Shown one piece after another: positions 54,247-64,000 of a stretch of 64,000 nucleotides of DNA (the first letter of the stretch is position 1; each line of letters begins with the position of its first letter). Source of the stretch: Agrypnia vestita. Its lineage: Eukaryota; Arthropoda; Insecta; Trichoptera; Phryganeidae. A model generated the notes under the pieces. That model was given only the letters and a program-made list of their open reading frames with translations, was not told the DNA's origin and did no database searches. Position numbers and translations under genes: made by a program. The stretch lies in assembly GCA_016648135.1 (NCBI GenBank), contig JADDOH010008107.1, forward strand, positions 1 through 64,000, given 5' to 3'.

Positions 54247-54413
54247 ATGGGTGAGATGGGAGTGTGCGAGGGTCCTCCCTCCCCAGCCAGGCTACCCCAT
54301 TCCTCAGAAAAGCATCCCAGAGCCACTCTGCAGGAGCTGAATGTGTTACGAAGGCACCGGGAACTATGTGACGTTGTTTTGAACGTTGGAAATCGAAAGA
54401 TTTTTGCACATCG
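54247..54413 (+). CDS. dbo: dbo exon 1 (residues 1-56)
   Basis: It encodes the N-terminus and the start of the BTB domain ([26 protein letters not shown]). The donor GTAATT splits the Arg codon. The acceptor-like TTTAG just upstream suggests that a 5' untranslated exon exists. Confidence 0.9.
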
Positions 54414-57400
54414 GTAATTATTACATTTCTGTACCAATTTCAAACATACAGCTGCAGACTTTAACCATACATTTTATCTTAGACCCTAAAGAGATTAATT
54501 GGTCACAATTTGTTTTTTAAATTCTTTGCCTGCTTCAATTCGATGAAGATATTAAAAAAAAATCTACCTAACATTACACTTCTTACAGATTTATCAGAAT
54601 TTACAACTGTGTAGAACGCATTCTCATAAAAAGTGGTGCATCACAATTTTAATTATTACAATAGGTTCATATTGTGAGATTTATTGATAAAATATTATGA
54701 ATTACATATTTTGTTTACTTAAGAACTCCTTAAAGCAAACGGCACCGGAGGTCAATGAATGCTATATAACAATATTGTTGGATGTACACATTTTATATTG
54801 GATTTTATATTTTGAACAACATTTAAAATTAACTTATACATTCAGTTTCTCAGTTATAGCATTACAGGTTTTTGTATTTCTTCTGCCTTTTGGTGGTATC
54901 TTCAACCTATGTGTTAAGAAATCTCTAGTAGTTACTCATTTTCCCACCACATACATGTTTATCTGGTAGATGGAATCACGTATATTCCTACTGGATGTTT
55001 ATCTGATAGATGAAATAACATTTGTGCAATAGCAATAAAAAATTATTTTACATAGTATCGTGCATTTGAGCATTAGCATTTCGATGCACTTTTGGTACAT
55101 TATCTGTTTTTTTAGGGTTATCTTATCTGCCTGTAGTCCATACTTCAGAGCTATGTTCACCGGAGAGCTGGCGGAATCTAGGCAAACTGAAGTGACAATA
55201 CGAGATATAGATGAGAATGCAATGGAGTTACTGATTGACTTTTGTTACACATCACACATCATGGTCGAGGAAGGGAATGTCCAAACTCTTTTACCAGCTG
55301 CGTGTCTCCTACAGCTTGCAGAAATACAGGTTTGTTGTATTCTTTGCAGTTTTAAAGATATGTAGAACCTCGTCAATTCGACACTCAAGGGGCCCAAAAA
55401 AAACATTTTGTAACACGTTAATTTAAATTCAAGGTACAGAAAAGAAATTGCAATATGATGCGATATGGAGATCGTGACATTTATATTACTGATATACCCG
55501 ATATTGACATATTTATTGTTATATAATTTTAATTAATTAAAACTTTGTATTGACCATTTGGAGTAACTTTACAGATACCCGTTTCGATTCCACTGTATCT
55601 TCATCAGGATGGATGCATACTAACTATCCATTACTTATTCTAGTAAACAAATTAATTTTTGAACAGGGGTGTGGCTACAGTTAAGGTAATTGACAAGTGG
55701 ACACACCGAAATTCGGAATATATCAAGTAACGGATTATTCATTAAATTTATTTGGTTATCAATTATACAATTGGCTTTAGTATTCAGGCATTTTTTGATT
55801 TCTAATATTTCTAAGTTATCCAGTCTAAGGTGTCTATTATTTACATGGAGAATCTCGATATCGATTTCTTTTTTAAATGTGTGATTCATGAATTCAGAAA
55901 AGTTATTGTTATTGAAACATCTTAAATGTTTCTTTACTCTAACATTAAAAATATGTACCATTTTACCTATATAAAATGCCAAACAGTCATTACAATTTAG
56001 TTACCGGAATGATTTAGCGGGTCAACTTTGTCTTTGGAGATTATTATAAGTTTGCCTAAGCTATTGTTAGTATAAAATGCGGCTTTAAGGCGGTACATAC
56101 ATTTTTCAAGCTGTCAATGTGGCGATATGTGTCGGATAGATCATGCTACTTCAATACGAGATCGAGACATGAACAAACGTCATATCAGATAAACCTTGCA
56201 AGAGCGTATTTTTTACGTGTCCTTGTGAGATAGAAAGGTTGCGAGGAAACGAGACAACCATATGGAGTACCGACGTTTAAAATATATGGGAACGCAAGTC
56301 ATGCCGCGTACTATTATTAGAATTTTAAATGTCTAGAATTTAAAAAAGCGTATTTATATTTTTCCATTAATTTAGATGTTTGTTAAAAAAAAAGTAAACA
56401 ACAATTTTTCTTACATCACTGTTTTTTAATTTAAAACTTTTGTCGAATAAGCAGATTTAGATATTATTTTGACTTCCGACTGAAATGTCAAAACACCTGT
56501 GAAAATAATTGAATTTAAATAATTTTTATTCAAAATAAACAAAAAACTACTACAACAATATGTATTGAATTAAAAATAAAATTAAAAACCATTTATCTAT
56601 ATTTTAAAAATTATCTCGTAAATTAATATCTTACTTGACTTTCAAATAACAATGACATTAACACGAATATAGTCAACATAGCGAGTAGTAGCAAGCCACC
56701 AAAAGTGACATCCGTTCAATATTAGGTTATGAGTAGAAATGCAATTTAATACAAAACTAGTAAAAAAAACATTATTATCTGCGATGAATAGATTGCTTTC
56801 GAATATATAATATGATATTATTTTGAACTAAAGCCAAATTTGGCATAAAAATACGTTTTAAAGTGATTTTTTTAGGAAAAAATGATTGGACTACATGAGC
56901 GCGTCCGCCTCTCCCGGCTGGCGTGCGGATTGTGATCTCCAGACTGCGTAATTTTTTGACACATTTCGTACTATAGAATTTTTATTTTTAAATATTAAGC
57001 AACGTGTTATTTATAAAAAAATTGCTTTTTAATAGTGAATGAAGACTCAAAGTGCGAATATAGATACAATATATCGTTTAAAATCATATTTTTATATGAA
57101 TAAACAGCATTTGAAAATGACCAAAAATCATAAATATTTAAGCATGTTTGAAAAATGATATCTTTTTTAATATTGAATAATTCTTAATTTCCTACGTACG
57201 GATTCTAGATAATTAAGTAAACTTTATATGTATGATATTTAAGCATGTTTGAAAAATGATATCTTTTTTAATATTGAATAATTCTTAATTTCCTAAGTAC
57301 GGATTCTAGATAATTAAGTAAACTTTATATGTATGAAAAAACATATTATGCTTACATACAAATTTTAAACGAAACACTCTTTGCCCGGGAACATTAAAAA

Positions 57401-60400
57401 CGTTTTTTTTGCCGCGGCCTGTGGATTAATGCCTATATTTTTCTTAATTATTGTAAATAATGTTCAATTTATTACTTTTATATAAGAATAAAGGTTCTAT
57501 CTAAGTTATCGCCCTAAAAAAATTGCAATCTATCATATACATTCTGATATAAATGAATAATAAAAACCCACATTTTCGTAAAAAATGCCGAAATATGCAT
57601 TTGCAGTGAATGTACCGCCTTAATGTTACTTGGCAAACTTTTAATTCCTTTATCTGAAATTGCTCATTTATATTATTTGTCCACTTGTCAATTACCTCCA
57701 CCAAAACTTAGCCACGCTCCTTTTAAAAAATTAATTTGTTTACCACAATAAGTATTGAATAGTTTGTATGTGTCCGTCCTGACGAAGATAGAGTGGTATC
57801 AAAACCGGTAGACATAAAGATACTCGCAAGTGGTTAATACAAAATTTTAAATTAATTAATATTAATAATTATGTCCAACCACAAAGTTAACGCTATAAAG
57901 ATTAAAATATATTTGTTGTTCTCACTTGTGAAAAAGATCAAAATATTTTTTCAGTTTTGTCATATTTAAAAAAAAATCAAATTGTGTTAACTAAAATATA
58001 TTGATTTAGAGCACAAGGGACTAAAAATTATTTCGTATTACGAATTTTTCTGCTGGGTTTTTCGAATTATCGGGGTTAATCTACTATGAAATTTACATTT
58101 TGAAGCTTGTGTGTTTGAAAAATCCCTAATTATGGCGTATTTCAAATTATCGGGTTACAAATTAACGGGGTTTTACTGTAATGTAAACTTTAACCAATCT
58201 AGTTACTTTTTGATACAAATTCTATAAATGTAAGACCTATATATATTCTACCGGTTAAAGTTTTCTGTGGCTATTCTAGGTAACTAGAAGATTCTGAAGG
58301 GTAAACCTGAGAATACATTTATTAGACCAATATGATTGGAAATGTCTTTAGTCTACATAAAAACTTCAACGCGTTTAGGAAGAGCAAGAAAATGTATGTA
58401 TTAAAAATATGTATCGAAACATAATATTTCAGGATATTTGCTGTGAGTTTTTGAAAAGACAACTTGATCCCACAAATTGTCTCGGAATTCGAGCGTTTGC
58501 TGACACCCATTCCTGTAGAGAACTTCTCCGTATCGCCGATAAGTTCACACAACACAATTTTATGGAGGTAAATAATAAAAATTATTAAAAATGTTTATTA
58601 CGCCATTGTTCACTCTCTACTCATATACGGTGTTATCGGATGGAGAAGTTGTTATAAGAAAAACATAAACTCAGTAAAAATATCACAAAGGATTATTATT
58701 AAAGTAATTCTGAAAAAAAATCTACATTTCCAAAAAAAGATCTCTTTAAATTGTTTTCACTACCAAATGTATCGGACAGGTAGAATTATGACGACGGGAT
58801 GATGATGATGATGACCCGTCTGATATGACGACGTGATGATGATGACCCGTCTGAAGTCATGAATGTTGGCCCTTTCGGAGGGCCCAGATCCGTTGTATGG
58901 GCAAGCGCCGTACGCGGAGTCATGAATGTTGGCCCTTTCGGAGGGCTCAGGTCCGTTGTATGGGCCCACCTCGCCTCCAAGCGGATAGTCGGCGCGGGCA
59001 GCGAGCCGGCGATATGTGACATCTCCGACGGAGGGCGTTGGAAAAATTCCACGAAGAAATTGCATTTTTGGTCTTATCTTGTAAAGTGTTGAAATATTTG
59101 AAATACTTAAGAAAATGAAATATTTAAGTTTGATGAAATATTTAATGAAATATTTAATGAAATATTTAAGAATTAGATAAGACATTTGTAAATGTAATAT
59201 TGAATAAAATTGATGTTTCGTGGTCTTGATATACAGGGAAAGCTCGCGCGATGGGAATAAAATCATTTTTTAAATCGCGCGGAGCGCCGCGGACTATCAT
59301 AGAATGGCCGCTATTTTGATGGAATTTATGTAAATGTCCTGCCTCGAAGAGGCGAGGAAGTAAAAATACATAAGTATTTAAATGTGCCAAATGAGTCCTT
59401 TGTGTGGTATTGTAAAGTAGAAATAAAATAAAAAATGTTTAAATTGAGAGTAAAATATCTCGCGTGGGCCCTGATAAACTCGCTTGACCGCGCCGCCTGT
59501 ATGTATGCAGCCCGCGCGGGTAATGGAAAAAACCCGGCGCCATAGTGTCGCCGTGCAGCTGGAGTCAAGGGCCACCAGCGAATATTTTTGAACTCTGATT
59601 ACGGACGTTACAGACATCCTAGCGAGCTGAAACATTTTTTATTGTGTTCCTCATGTGAACATCTGTGGGAGTGATATGTTTTTGCGTGTCTGAAAGTTAG
59701 CTAGTGCGCTTTGTTTGAGGTGACACACTTTGTCTGCCTATTACGCAATTAATATCTATCCGACATACTTGAAAATATCACCAAAGGATGCGCTTGGTTG
59801 AGATCTATCTAATGGTATAACTTAGAATCTCGTAAAATCATGTTTACTATTTTTAACCGAATTAAATGTAAATTAATTCTTGAAAATGCCGCGGTAAATC
59901 GGCATATTTTGTTGAATAACTAGGTAAATTCACTCTTGCGGTTCCAGTAAACGACATCATCCTATGGGCAAGACATAGATTGGTATAGATGATGTGTTAA
60001 AATCCCCGGGGGGGTGGCGTTTAATTTTCTATTGATTAAAATATTTAATTTTAATCCGCGAATCGGCACGGGAGGCCGTCATTTTGCGCTCCGAGCGCCC
60101 GGTGAATCGAGCGCGCTGATTGGTCGGCGGCGCGAGTCAGGGGGAAGCTTTCCGCACTGTATAAATACTGCGCCGGGCGGGCGAGAGCCTCATTCTGCTG
60201 GGAGCCTCTGCCGAGTACGCCTACTGGAACATTTATTCTGCGTTTTACTTCACACCCTGCTTGACCCCTGCTTTTCTTCTTTGGATTTGGACTCTGGATT
60301 TTCTACTGACTTCTGCATTTGGACTTGGCTACGATTTTGGATTTATTGGACTTGTTTTTACCACCTGAGGCGACGACTTGGCACGGATTCTGGACTTGGA

Positions 60401-63400
60401 GAATTTTCTGCGCTCTACACTCCCGGCCTGCTAGTACATCGGGGCTTCGGAAGCGAACTCAGCGGACCGCACCTGCTATTAATTGTTTCCGTGGGGAACA
60501 ACCAAACGTAGATGATATTTTCAAGCAAGTTTCCATATTAAAAATATGTAAAGAAAAAAACCTTACAGAAAACCAGGAATATTTCAAACTTTTGAGAAAT
60601 GGAAACCAATTCATAATGCCTAAATATAAAACAACCCAAATGCAGCATCACTATATTTATAAAGCCATTAATTACTATAATAACTTACCTATCGAGATAC
60701 GATGCATCAGTAACCTCTCAGAGCAAATCAAAAAAATTAAAATTTTCCTAAAATCAAACTTAAATATATATTATAACAAGGAATAAGAACTGTGGCTCCC
60801 TCATCAGACTCAATAGCTTCTCTTCACTGATGAGGTCTACATGACTACCAAGTATTTAAAAAAAATGTTTAATCTGATATGTTATATATAAGAACTGTAT
60901 TTGTATCATAAATTAAATAAAATAACACTTTTTTCTACATTTGCAATTTAAATTTGTGATAGATATGTGGTAGTGCTCATTTCTTGTGGGTCTCATGTGT
61001 AGTTAATATATGCATAAATTTTTTTATAATTATGATAATATTTTAATACACAAATTAGAAAAATAAAGCAAACATATTTATTTTACTAAGTAATGGGTGT
61101 CTTATCTGCAATACAGCTATGATCATAAGCATATGAAATAAATAAATTACAGTACACAAATTTTATGTATCAATTAATGTAAACTTATTTCTGCTCTATT
61201 TCCTGTAATTATGATATTTTAGAGACATATATGACGAATATGTTTTAAATAACATTTTAAAGCATGTACATATTTATATATTATTTTATATTTTACTAAT
61301 TTACTGTCTTGTATGGTTCCTTACAGGTCATGGAGAGTGAAGAATTTTTGTTACTTCCAGTAGGACAATTAGTTGATATAATCTCATCGGATGAACTGAA
61401 TGTTAGAAACGAAGAGCAAACCTTCAACTCCGTAATGTCTTGGGTTAAATACAATGTAGCGGAGAGACGTCAACACTTAGCACAAGTATGTCTATCATAT
61501 ATTTTGACATTATAAATCCTTCATGATTTAAATTGATCATGTTCTAAGTATTTTGCATTGAGAATTAAATATTGTTGACCACCAGTATTAGATATAGTTA
61601 AACCCCGTTAATTAGTACCCCTTCAACTTGAGATTTGGCATAATTGGGTACTCTAGTAATACAAATGGCGAAATCTTTGCATTTATATAATATTCAAAAA
61701 TAATTGTCACACACAGGATAAAGACTGTAGATTTTGCAAGTGTGGATCGTCAATTTAACATTCTTGCTGGTTTTGGCCCCAGGAGCAGGATGTGTGAAGG
61801 TAGAGAATAAAAACACTTTGTAGACTGGAAGCTGGATCGAAAAGTAAAAGCGAAGAAACAAAACGAAGAGACTGATTTTGCTCTCCGATTCAAGCGCATT
61901 TATTTAGTTTAACACGTCAGATTCAGCGTGCGTCAGCCAATCAGATCTTTATCCAATCATTTATTTATTTATTACATCTATAAATTTAAACAATAAACAA
62001 TGAGTTTAATTATAAACAGCATTAAAATCATGGTTTCCGAGAGTTGGTTGTGCGGGGTCAAGATTGATCGCAGTGGTTTCCGTTCGAAACAATTATGTTC
62101 ATAATAAATATGCAAAGATACGTTAATTTTTCACAAAATGGCCTTTTTCATATGTTTTGCCTTTTTTTGCGAATTTTGCAATTCCATCGTGAATTACATT
62201 TTTTTTAAATTTGAATTCCTGTTCGAGTTCCTTAAATTCAAAAAAACAAGGTCCTACTATAATATATTAAATATGGATTTGTAGTTAGTTATTTCGATTA
62301 TCTTGTACACTTAATATTTCATCTCCGAATTCTCATAATTCAATATACAGAGTGATATGATTATGCCTATCTGTTTTTTGTTCTGGAAATTACAAATTTT
62401 TCATAATCAGAGACAAAAAGGCATGTTCACCTAACAGCAGTTGTAAAATAAAATTGAATTTCAGGTTTTACAGCATGTTCGCCTCCCCCTCCTGTCACCA
62501 AAATTCCTCGTTGGAACCGTAAGTTCCGATCTTCTTGTGAGATCAGACGAAGAATGCAGGGATTTAGTGGACGAGGCAAAGAATTATTTATTACTCCCGC
62601 AAGAAAGACCATTGATGCAAGGTCCCCGCACCAGGCCACGGAAACCTACAAGAAGAGGTATTATTTTGATTTGTTATTTATTACTTCCACATTACGTCAT
62701 CTTCCTTATTTTGCCACTGCGTGAGTAAGAGTAGAGTTAGCCTTGGTGTACTTTTATTATTTTAATTTACATTTGCACACTTTGTACATACTTTGTATTT
62801 CATTGGGGTTAGTTTCAGTGTCCCATTATGAAAGGGAATTTCAGTAATAATAAATATAATAGCAAAAATTTCAACTATTGGGATGGTAACACACTTTTGT
62901 TATTATGATTGTGCTATGAAAATATAACCAACTTGATGGTATCCTAGGATGAGGCTTAAACCCTGACCACTTGATTACGTAGAAGGCAAGTGTCTAATTT
63001 CTGGTAGGATTTATTTTTTCCCCTTTGTTGGCTATTCAATAATTTATTGTTTCTTTGAGTGATATTGGAAATCTATTAATTCCAGGTGAGGTCCTCTTCG
63101 CTGTTGGTGGATGGTGTTCTGGTGATGCCATAGCATCAGTAGAGAGGTTCGATCCCCAAACATCCGAGTGGAAGATGGTAGCGCCAATGTCTAAGAGAAG
63201 ATGTGGGGTAGGAGTTGCAGTTCTCAATGACCTTCTGTACGCTGTTGGTGGTCATGACGGACAGAGTTATCTGAACAGTATTGAGAGGTAATATCAATAC
63301 AATTTTTTGTTTTAAGTTGTTTTTTTTCCCTAACATATTTCAAAGTTTACAATAATTTAGATACACTAAGATTTTTAAATATTTGTTTTTCAGATATGAC

Positions 63401-63537
63401 CCTCAAACTAATCAATGGTGTAGCGAAGTTGCTCCCACAACTTCATGCCGCACTTCCGTAGGTGTTGCAGTACTGGATGGTGCTCTCTATGCCGTGGGAG
63501 GACAAGATGGTGTCCAGTGTCTCAATCACGTTGAGAA
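54247..63537 (+). CDS. dbo: diablo/KLHL20 BTB-BACK-Kelch protein (gene span, 3' truncated by window)
   Basis: The fly dbo product and human KLHL20 are substrate adaptors for Cullin-3 ubiquitin ligase: the BTB and BACK domains bind Cullin-3 and the Kelch propeller binds substrate. Seven exons join in phase: 54247-54413, 55116-55329, 58433-58567, 61327-61485, 62465-62657, 63086-63287, 63394-63537. They give about 405 residues of an expected 600-625. The start ATG at 54247 gives [20 protein letters not shown], matching the PPSPARLSHTSEKHP region of fly dbo but with a much shorter N-terminus. Almost all residues agree with the fly protein. The remaining Kelch repeats lie beyond the right edge. 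Confidence 0.95.
54414..55115. other. dbo: dbo intron 1
   Basis: No repeat boundary recognised. The 54697-54969 ORF is AT-rich intronic noise. Confidence 0.5.
55116..55329 (+). CDS. dbo: dbo exon 2 (residues 56-127)
   Basis: [40 protein letters not shown] and [17 protein letters not shown], the core of the BTB fold with the residues that face Cullin-3. Acceptor TTTTAG, donor GTTTGT, ending in phase 0. Confidence 0.95.
55635..56015 (-). pseudogene. GIY-YIG endonuclease of Penelope-like element (partial)
   Basis: Minus strand: [20 protein letters not shown], then [38 protein letters not shown] and [14 protein letters not shown]. The YIG, the Arg in the first helix, the His and the C-terminal Glu/Asn pattern of the nuclease are recognisable, as is the CNxC motif before YIGK. 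It targets cDNA integration in these retroelements. It lacks the upstream reverse transcriptase, so this is a truncated copy. Confidence 0.8.
57133..57335 (+). repeat. Tandem duplication, about 101-bp unit
   Basis: TTAAGCATGTTTGAAAAATG through TAAACTTTATATGTATGA is present twice in succession, differing at about one position (CTACGTACGG against CTAAGTACGG). Confidence 0.9.
58433..58567 (+). CDS. dbo: dbo exon 3 (residues 128-172)
   Basis: [20 protein letters not shown] and [20 protein letters not shown] begin the BACK domain. The final FME replaces FQE of fly and human, a single substitution at the exon end. Confidence 0.93.
58575..58767 (+). mobile_element. LINE fragment, 5' part (interrupted)
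   Basis: The plus strand gives [35 protein letters not shown] and (after a frameshift) LFKLFSLPN. These are reverse transcriptase C-terminal motifs of a non-LTR element. The reading continues at 60507 with [16 protein letters not shown], so one LINE is split by the LTR between them. Confidence 0.75.
58768..60500 (+). mobile_element. Solo LTR, about 1.7 kb, ACCAAA target duplication
   Basis: TGTATCGGACAGG at the left and GTGGGGAACA at the right form TG...CA boundaries. ACCAAA stands on both sides (58762-58767 and 60501-60506), and the LINE frame is restored when the segment is removed. Inside are GATGATGATG runs, a 62-bp unit (TGAATGTTGGCCCTTTCGGA) repeated at 58860 and 58922, and a TATAAATA box at 60160. 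The many overlapping ORFs are not coding. The family (Gypsy or Pao) is undetermined. Confidence 0.7.
60507..60960 (+). mobile_element. LINE fragment, 3' part
   Basis: [40 protein letters not shown] and [20 protein letters not shown] (the usual WNxLP-like tail), stop at about 60786, then a 3' UTR with GGCTCCCTCATCAG. Confidence 0.75.
60961..61326. other. dbo: Remainder of dbo intron 3
   Basis: AT-rich. Nothing recognised. Confidence 0.45.
61327..61485 (+). CDS. dbo: dbo exon 4 (residues 173-225)
   Basis: [40 protein letters not shown] and ERRQHLAQ: the BACK domain, matching fly dbo almost exactly. Phase 0 at both ends. Confidence 0.95.
61596..62259. mobile_element. pogo/Tigger-like element in dbo intron 4
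   Basis: The left end GTTAAACCCCGTTAATTAGT and the inverted right end TTAAATTCAAAAAAACAAGG then TCCTACTAT are the family termini. The middle (about 61740-62110) is unrelated GC-richer sequence, perhaps another insertion. Confidence 0.55.
62465..62657 (+). CDS. dbo: dbo exon 5 (residues 226-290)
   Basis: [40 protein letters not shown] and [12 protein letters not shown] complete BACK and the linker to the propeller. It ends in phase 1 at GTATTA. Confidence 0.95.
62658..63085. other. dbo: dbo intron 5
   Basis: No element recognised. Confidence 0.5.
63086..63287 (+). CDS. dbo: dbo exon 6 (first Kelch repeat)
   Basis: [40 protein letters not shown] and [18 protein letters not shown] show the double Gly and aromatic pattern of Kelch blades. 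It ends in phase 2. Confidence 0.95.
63394..63537 (+). CDS. dbo: dbo exon 7 (second and start of third Kelch repeat)
   Basis: [20 protein letters not shown] and [20 protein letters not shown], then NHVE. The last codon is AA plus the next exon, so Lys (or Asn) replaces the usual Arg of VERYDP. Donor GTAAGT at 63538; the gene continues right of the window. Confidence 0.93.
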
Positions 63538-64000
63538 GTAAGTGCTTTACAGACACGAGTATATATATATTTAGAGAAGACTTTTCCCTCACATAAATAA
63601 TATCTATTTACTAGGTCAACAGTTCCCAAATATTTTGGTTTTCAGCGCCGTTGGTACCTCAGGTTTTTTCCACAATGCCTCAGTGGTCCCTATGTGTTTT
63701 GTGCAAACTTGTATATATTATTTCCTTGAAAGTATTTTTTAATGTTTGCTGTGGTCTTCATTCTGTATTTTTTCTGAAAATTAAAATCTCATTAAAGGAA
63801 GTTCACTTGTTGCGCGCCAACACTGACTTTTTTTGAAAGCAAAATTTACACATGACTATTAAAATGGTGAAAAAAATTACATTAGTTCTACGGCATTATT
63901 ATTATTACAATATTATAATATACACAATATTATAATATTGAGCATACAAAGTAAGAGAATGAACAATTAAATAAGACCGAAATACACAATTGAGGGTCAG
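63538..64000. other. dbo: dbo intron 7 (start)
   Basis: The intron extends to the window edge. An ORF at 63651-63836 is AT-rich and without a domain. Confidence 0.6.

Larger units (their letters stand above)
55516..57892 (-). mobile_element. Penelope-like retroelement, 3' part with inverted terminal arm
   Basis: The arms 55516-55750 and 57620-57892 are inverted repeats (ACTTGTCAATTACC, TTAATTTGTTTAC and TTGTATT shared). The arm and the ORF at 55635-56015 encode the GIY-YIG endonuclease typical of Penelope-like elements, minus strand. The reverse transcriptase is not present. Near 57133-57335 a 101-bp unit is tandemly duplicated. Each arm contains a CTGATGAAGAT...GAAAC-like motif of hammerhead type. 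Confidence 0.75.
55360..58178. mobile_element. pogo/Tigger-like element split by a Penelope-like element
   Basis: The left part (TGTAGAACCTCGTCAATTCG, 55360-55515) and right part (57893-58178, ending TTAACGGGGTTTTACTG) are the two ends of one CAGTAAAACCCC-type element. The segment between them is a different element (55516-57892). The order of insertion, Tigger-like first and Penelope-like second, follows from the nesting. Confidence 0.7.

Noticed and set aside
54697..54969. 90-codon ORF in dbo intron 1
   Set aside because: Intronic, hydrophobic from T-rich composition, no start or splice evidence.
58760..59266. 168-codon minus ORF in the large LTR
   Set aside because: Same LTR; its apparent repeats come from the tandem 62-bp unit.
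60014..60511. 165-codon plus ORF in the large LTR
   Set aside because: It lies in the LTR around the TATA box. The sequence has Leu/Trp/Phe-rich GC composition without retroelement domains.

Overview
The window is eukaryotic, AT-rich and repeat-dense, and looks like an insect chromosome. The evidence is spliced genes whose exons match insect and human orthologues, long introns, degenerate TTAGG/AGGTTA-type repeats, tRNA-derived SINEs, and mariner, piggyBac, pogo/Tigger-like, Penelope, Gypsy-like LTR and LINE remnants. I cannot assign the order. No prokaryotic operons, CRISPR arrays or rRNA genes were seen.

Two host genes are well supported, in head-to-head orientation. On the minus strand, 47471 down to 30970, lies COG4 (conserved oligomeric Golgi complex subunit 4): 13 coding exons in consistent reading phase, about 753 codons. 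Only the short last exon (roughly 12-14 codons) was not found. On the plus strand, from 54247 past the right edge, lies diablo/KLHL20 (dbo), a BTB-BACK-Kelch adaptor of a Cullin-3 ubiquitin ligase: 7 coding exons, about 405 codons, cut off inside the third Kelch repeat. COG4 works in retrograde vesicle tethering at the Golgi; dbo/KLHL20 selects substrates for ubiquitination. They share an intergenic interval of about 6.8 kb, and I infer no functional link beyond position.

Region 1-30.9 kb has no host gene that I can support. It holds an RTE-like LINE tail (left edge), several SINEs, two solo LTRs of one family (3485-3957 and 16306-16963, with ATAT-type target duplications), a disrupted mariner, MITEs and palindromes, and a 2.1 kb TIR element (22345-24464). 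That element carries an apparently spliced but frameshifted gene of a family I cannot name. Two or three more complex, GC-richer unique segments (about 640-1180, 10690-11180, 19850-20900) could be regulatory DNA.

Region 31-47.5 kb is COG4. Its introns carry a LINE fragment, several hairpin MITEs, three pogo/Tigger-like elements and an element with repeated AGCAAAGGCAGCAATATC-type motifs. Region 47.5-54.2 kb, between the genes, holds a TTAA-flanked, internally deleted piggyBac relic (48068-49320), SINEs, an inverted repeat and a possible dbo 5' noncoding exon. Region 54.2-64 kb is dbo. Its intron 2 contains a Penelope-like element with a GIY-YIG endonuclease ORF nested inside a Tigger-like element, and its intron 3 contains a LINE split by a 1.7 kb solo LTR.

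The most unusual signals are three: the TIR element with a spliced unclassified gene and short derivatives; hammerhead-ribozyme-like CTGATGA...GAAAC hairpins repeated in two inverted-repeat families; and the COG4-intron element with subterminal motif clusters. All assignments rest on reading the sequence and on remembered families; no search was run.
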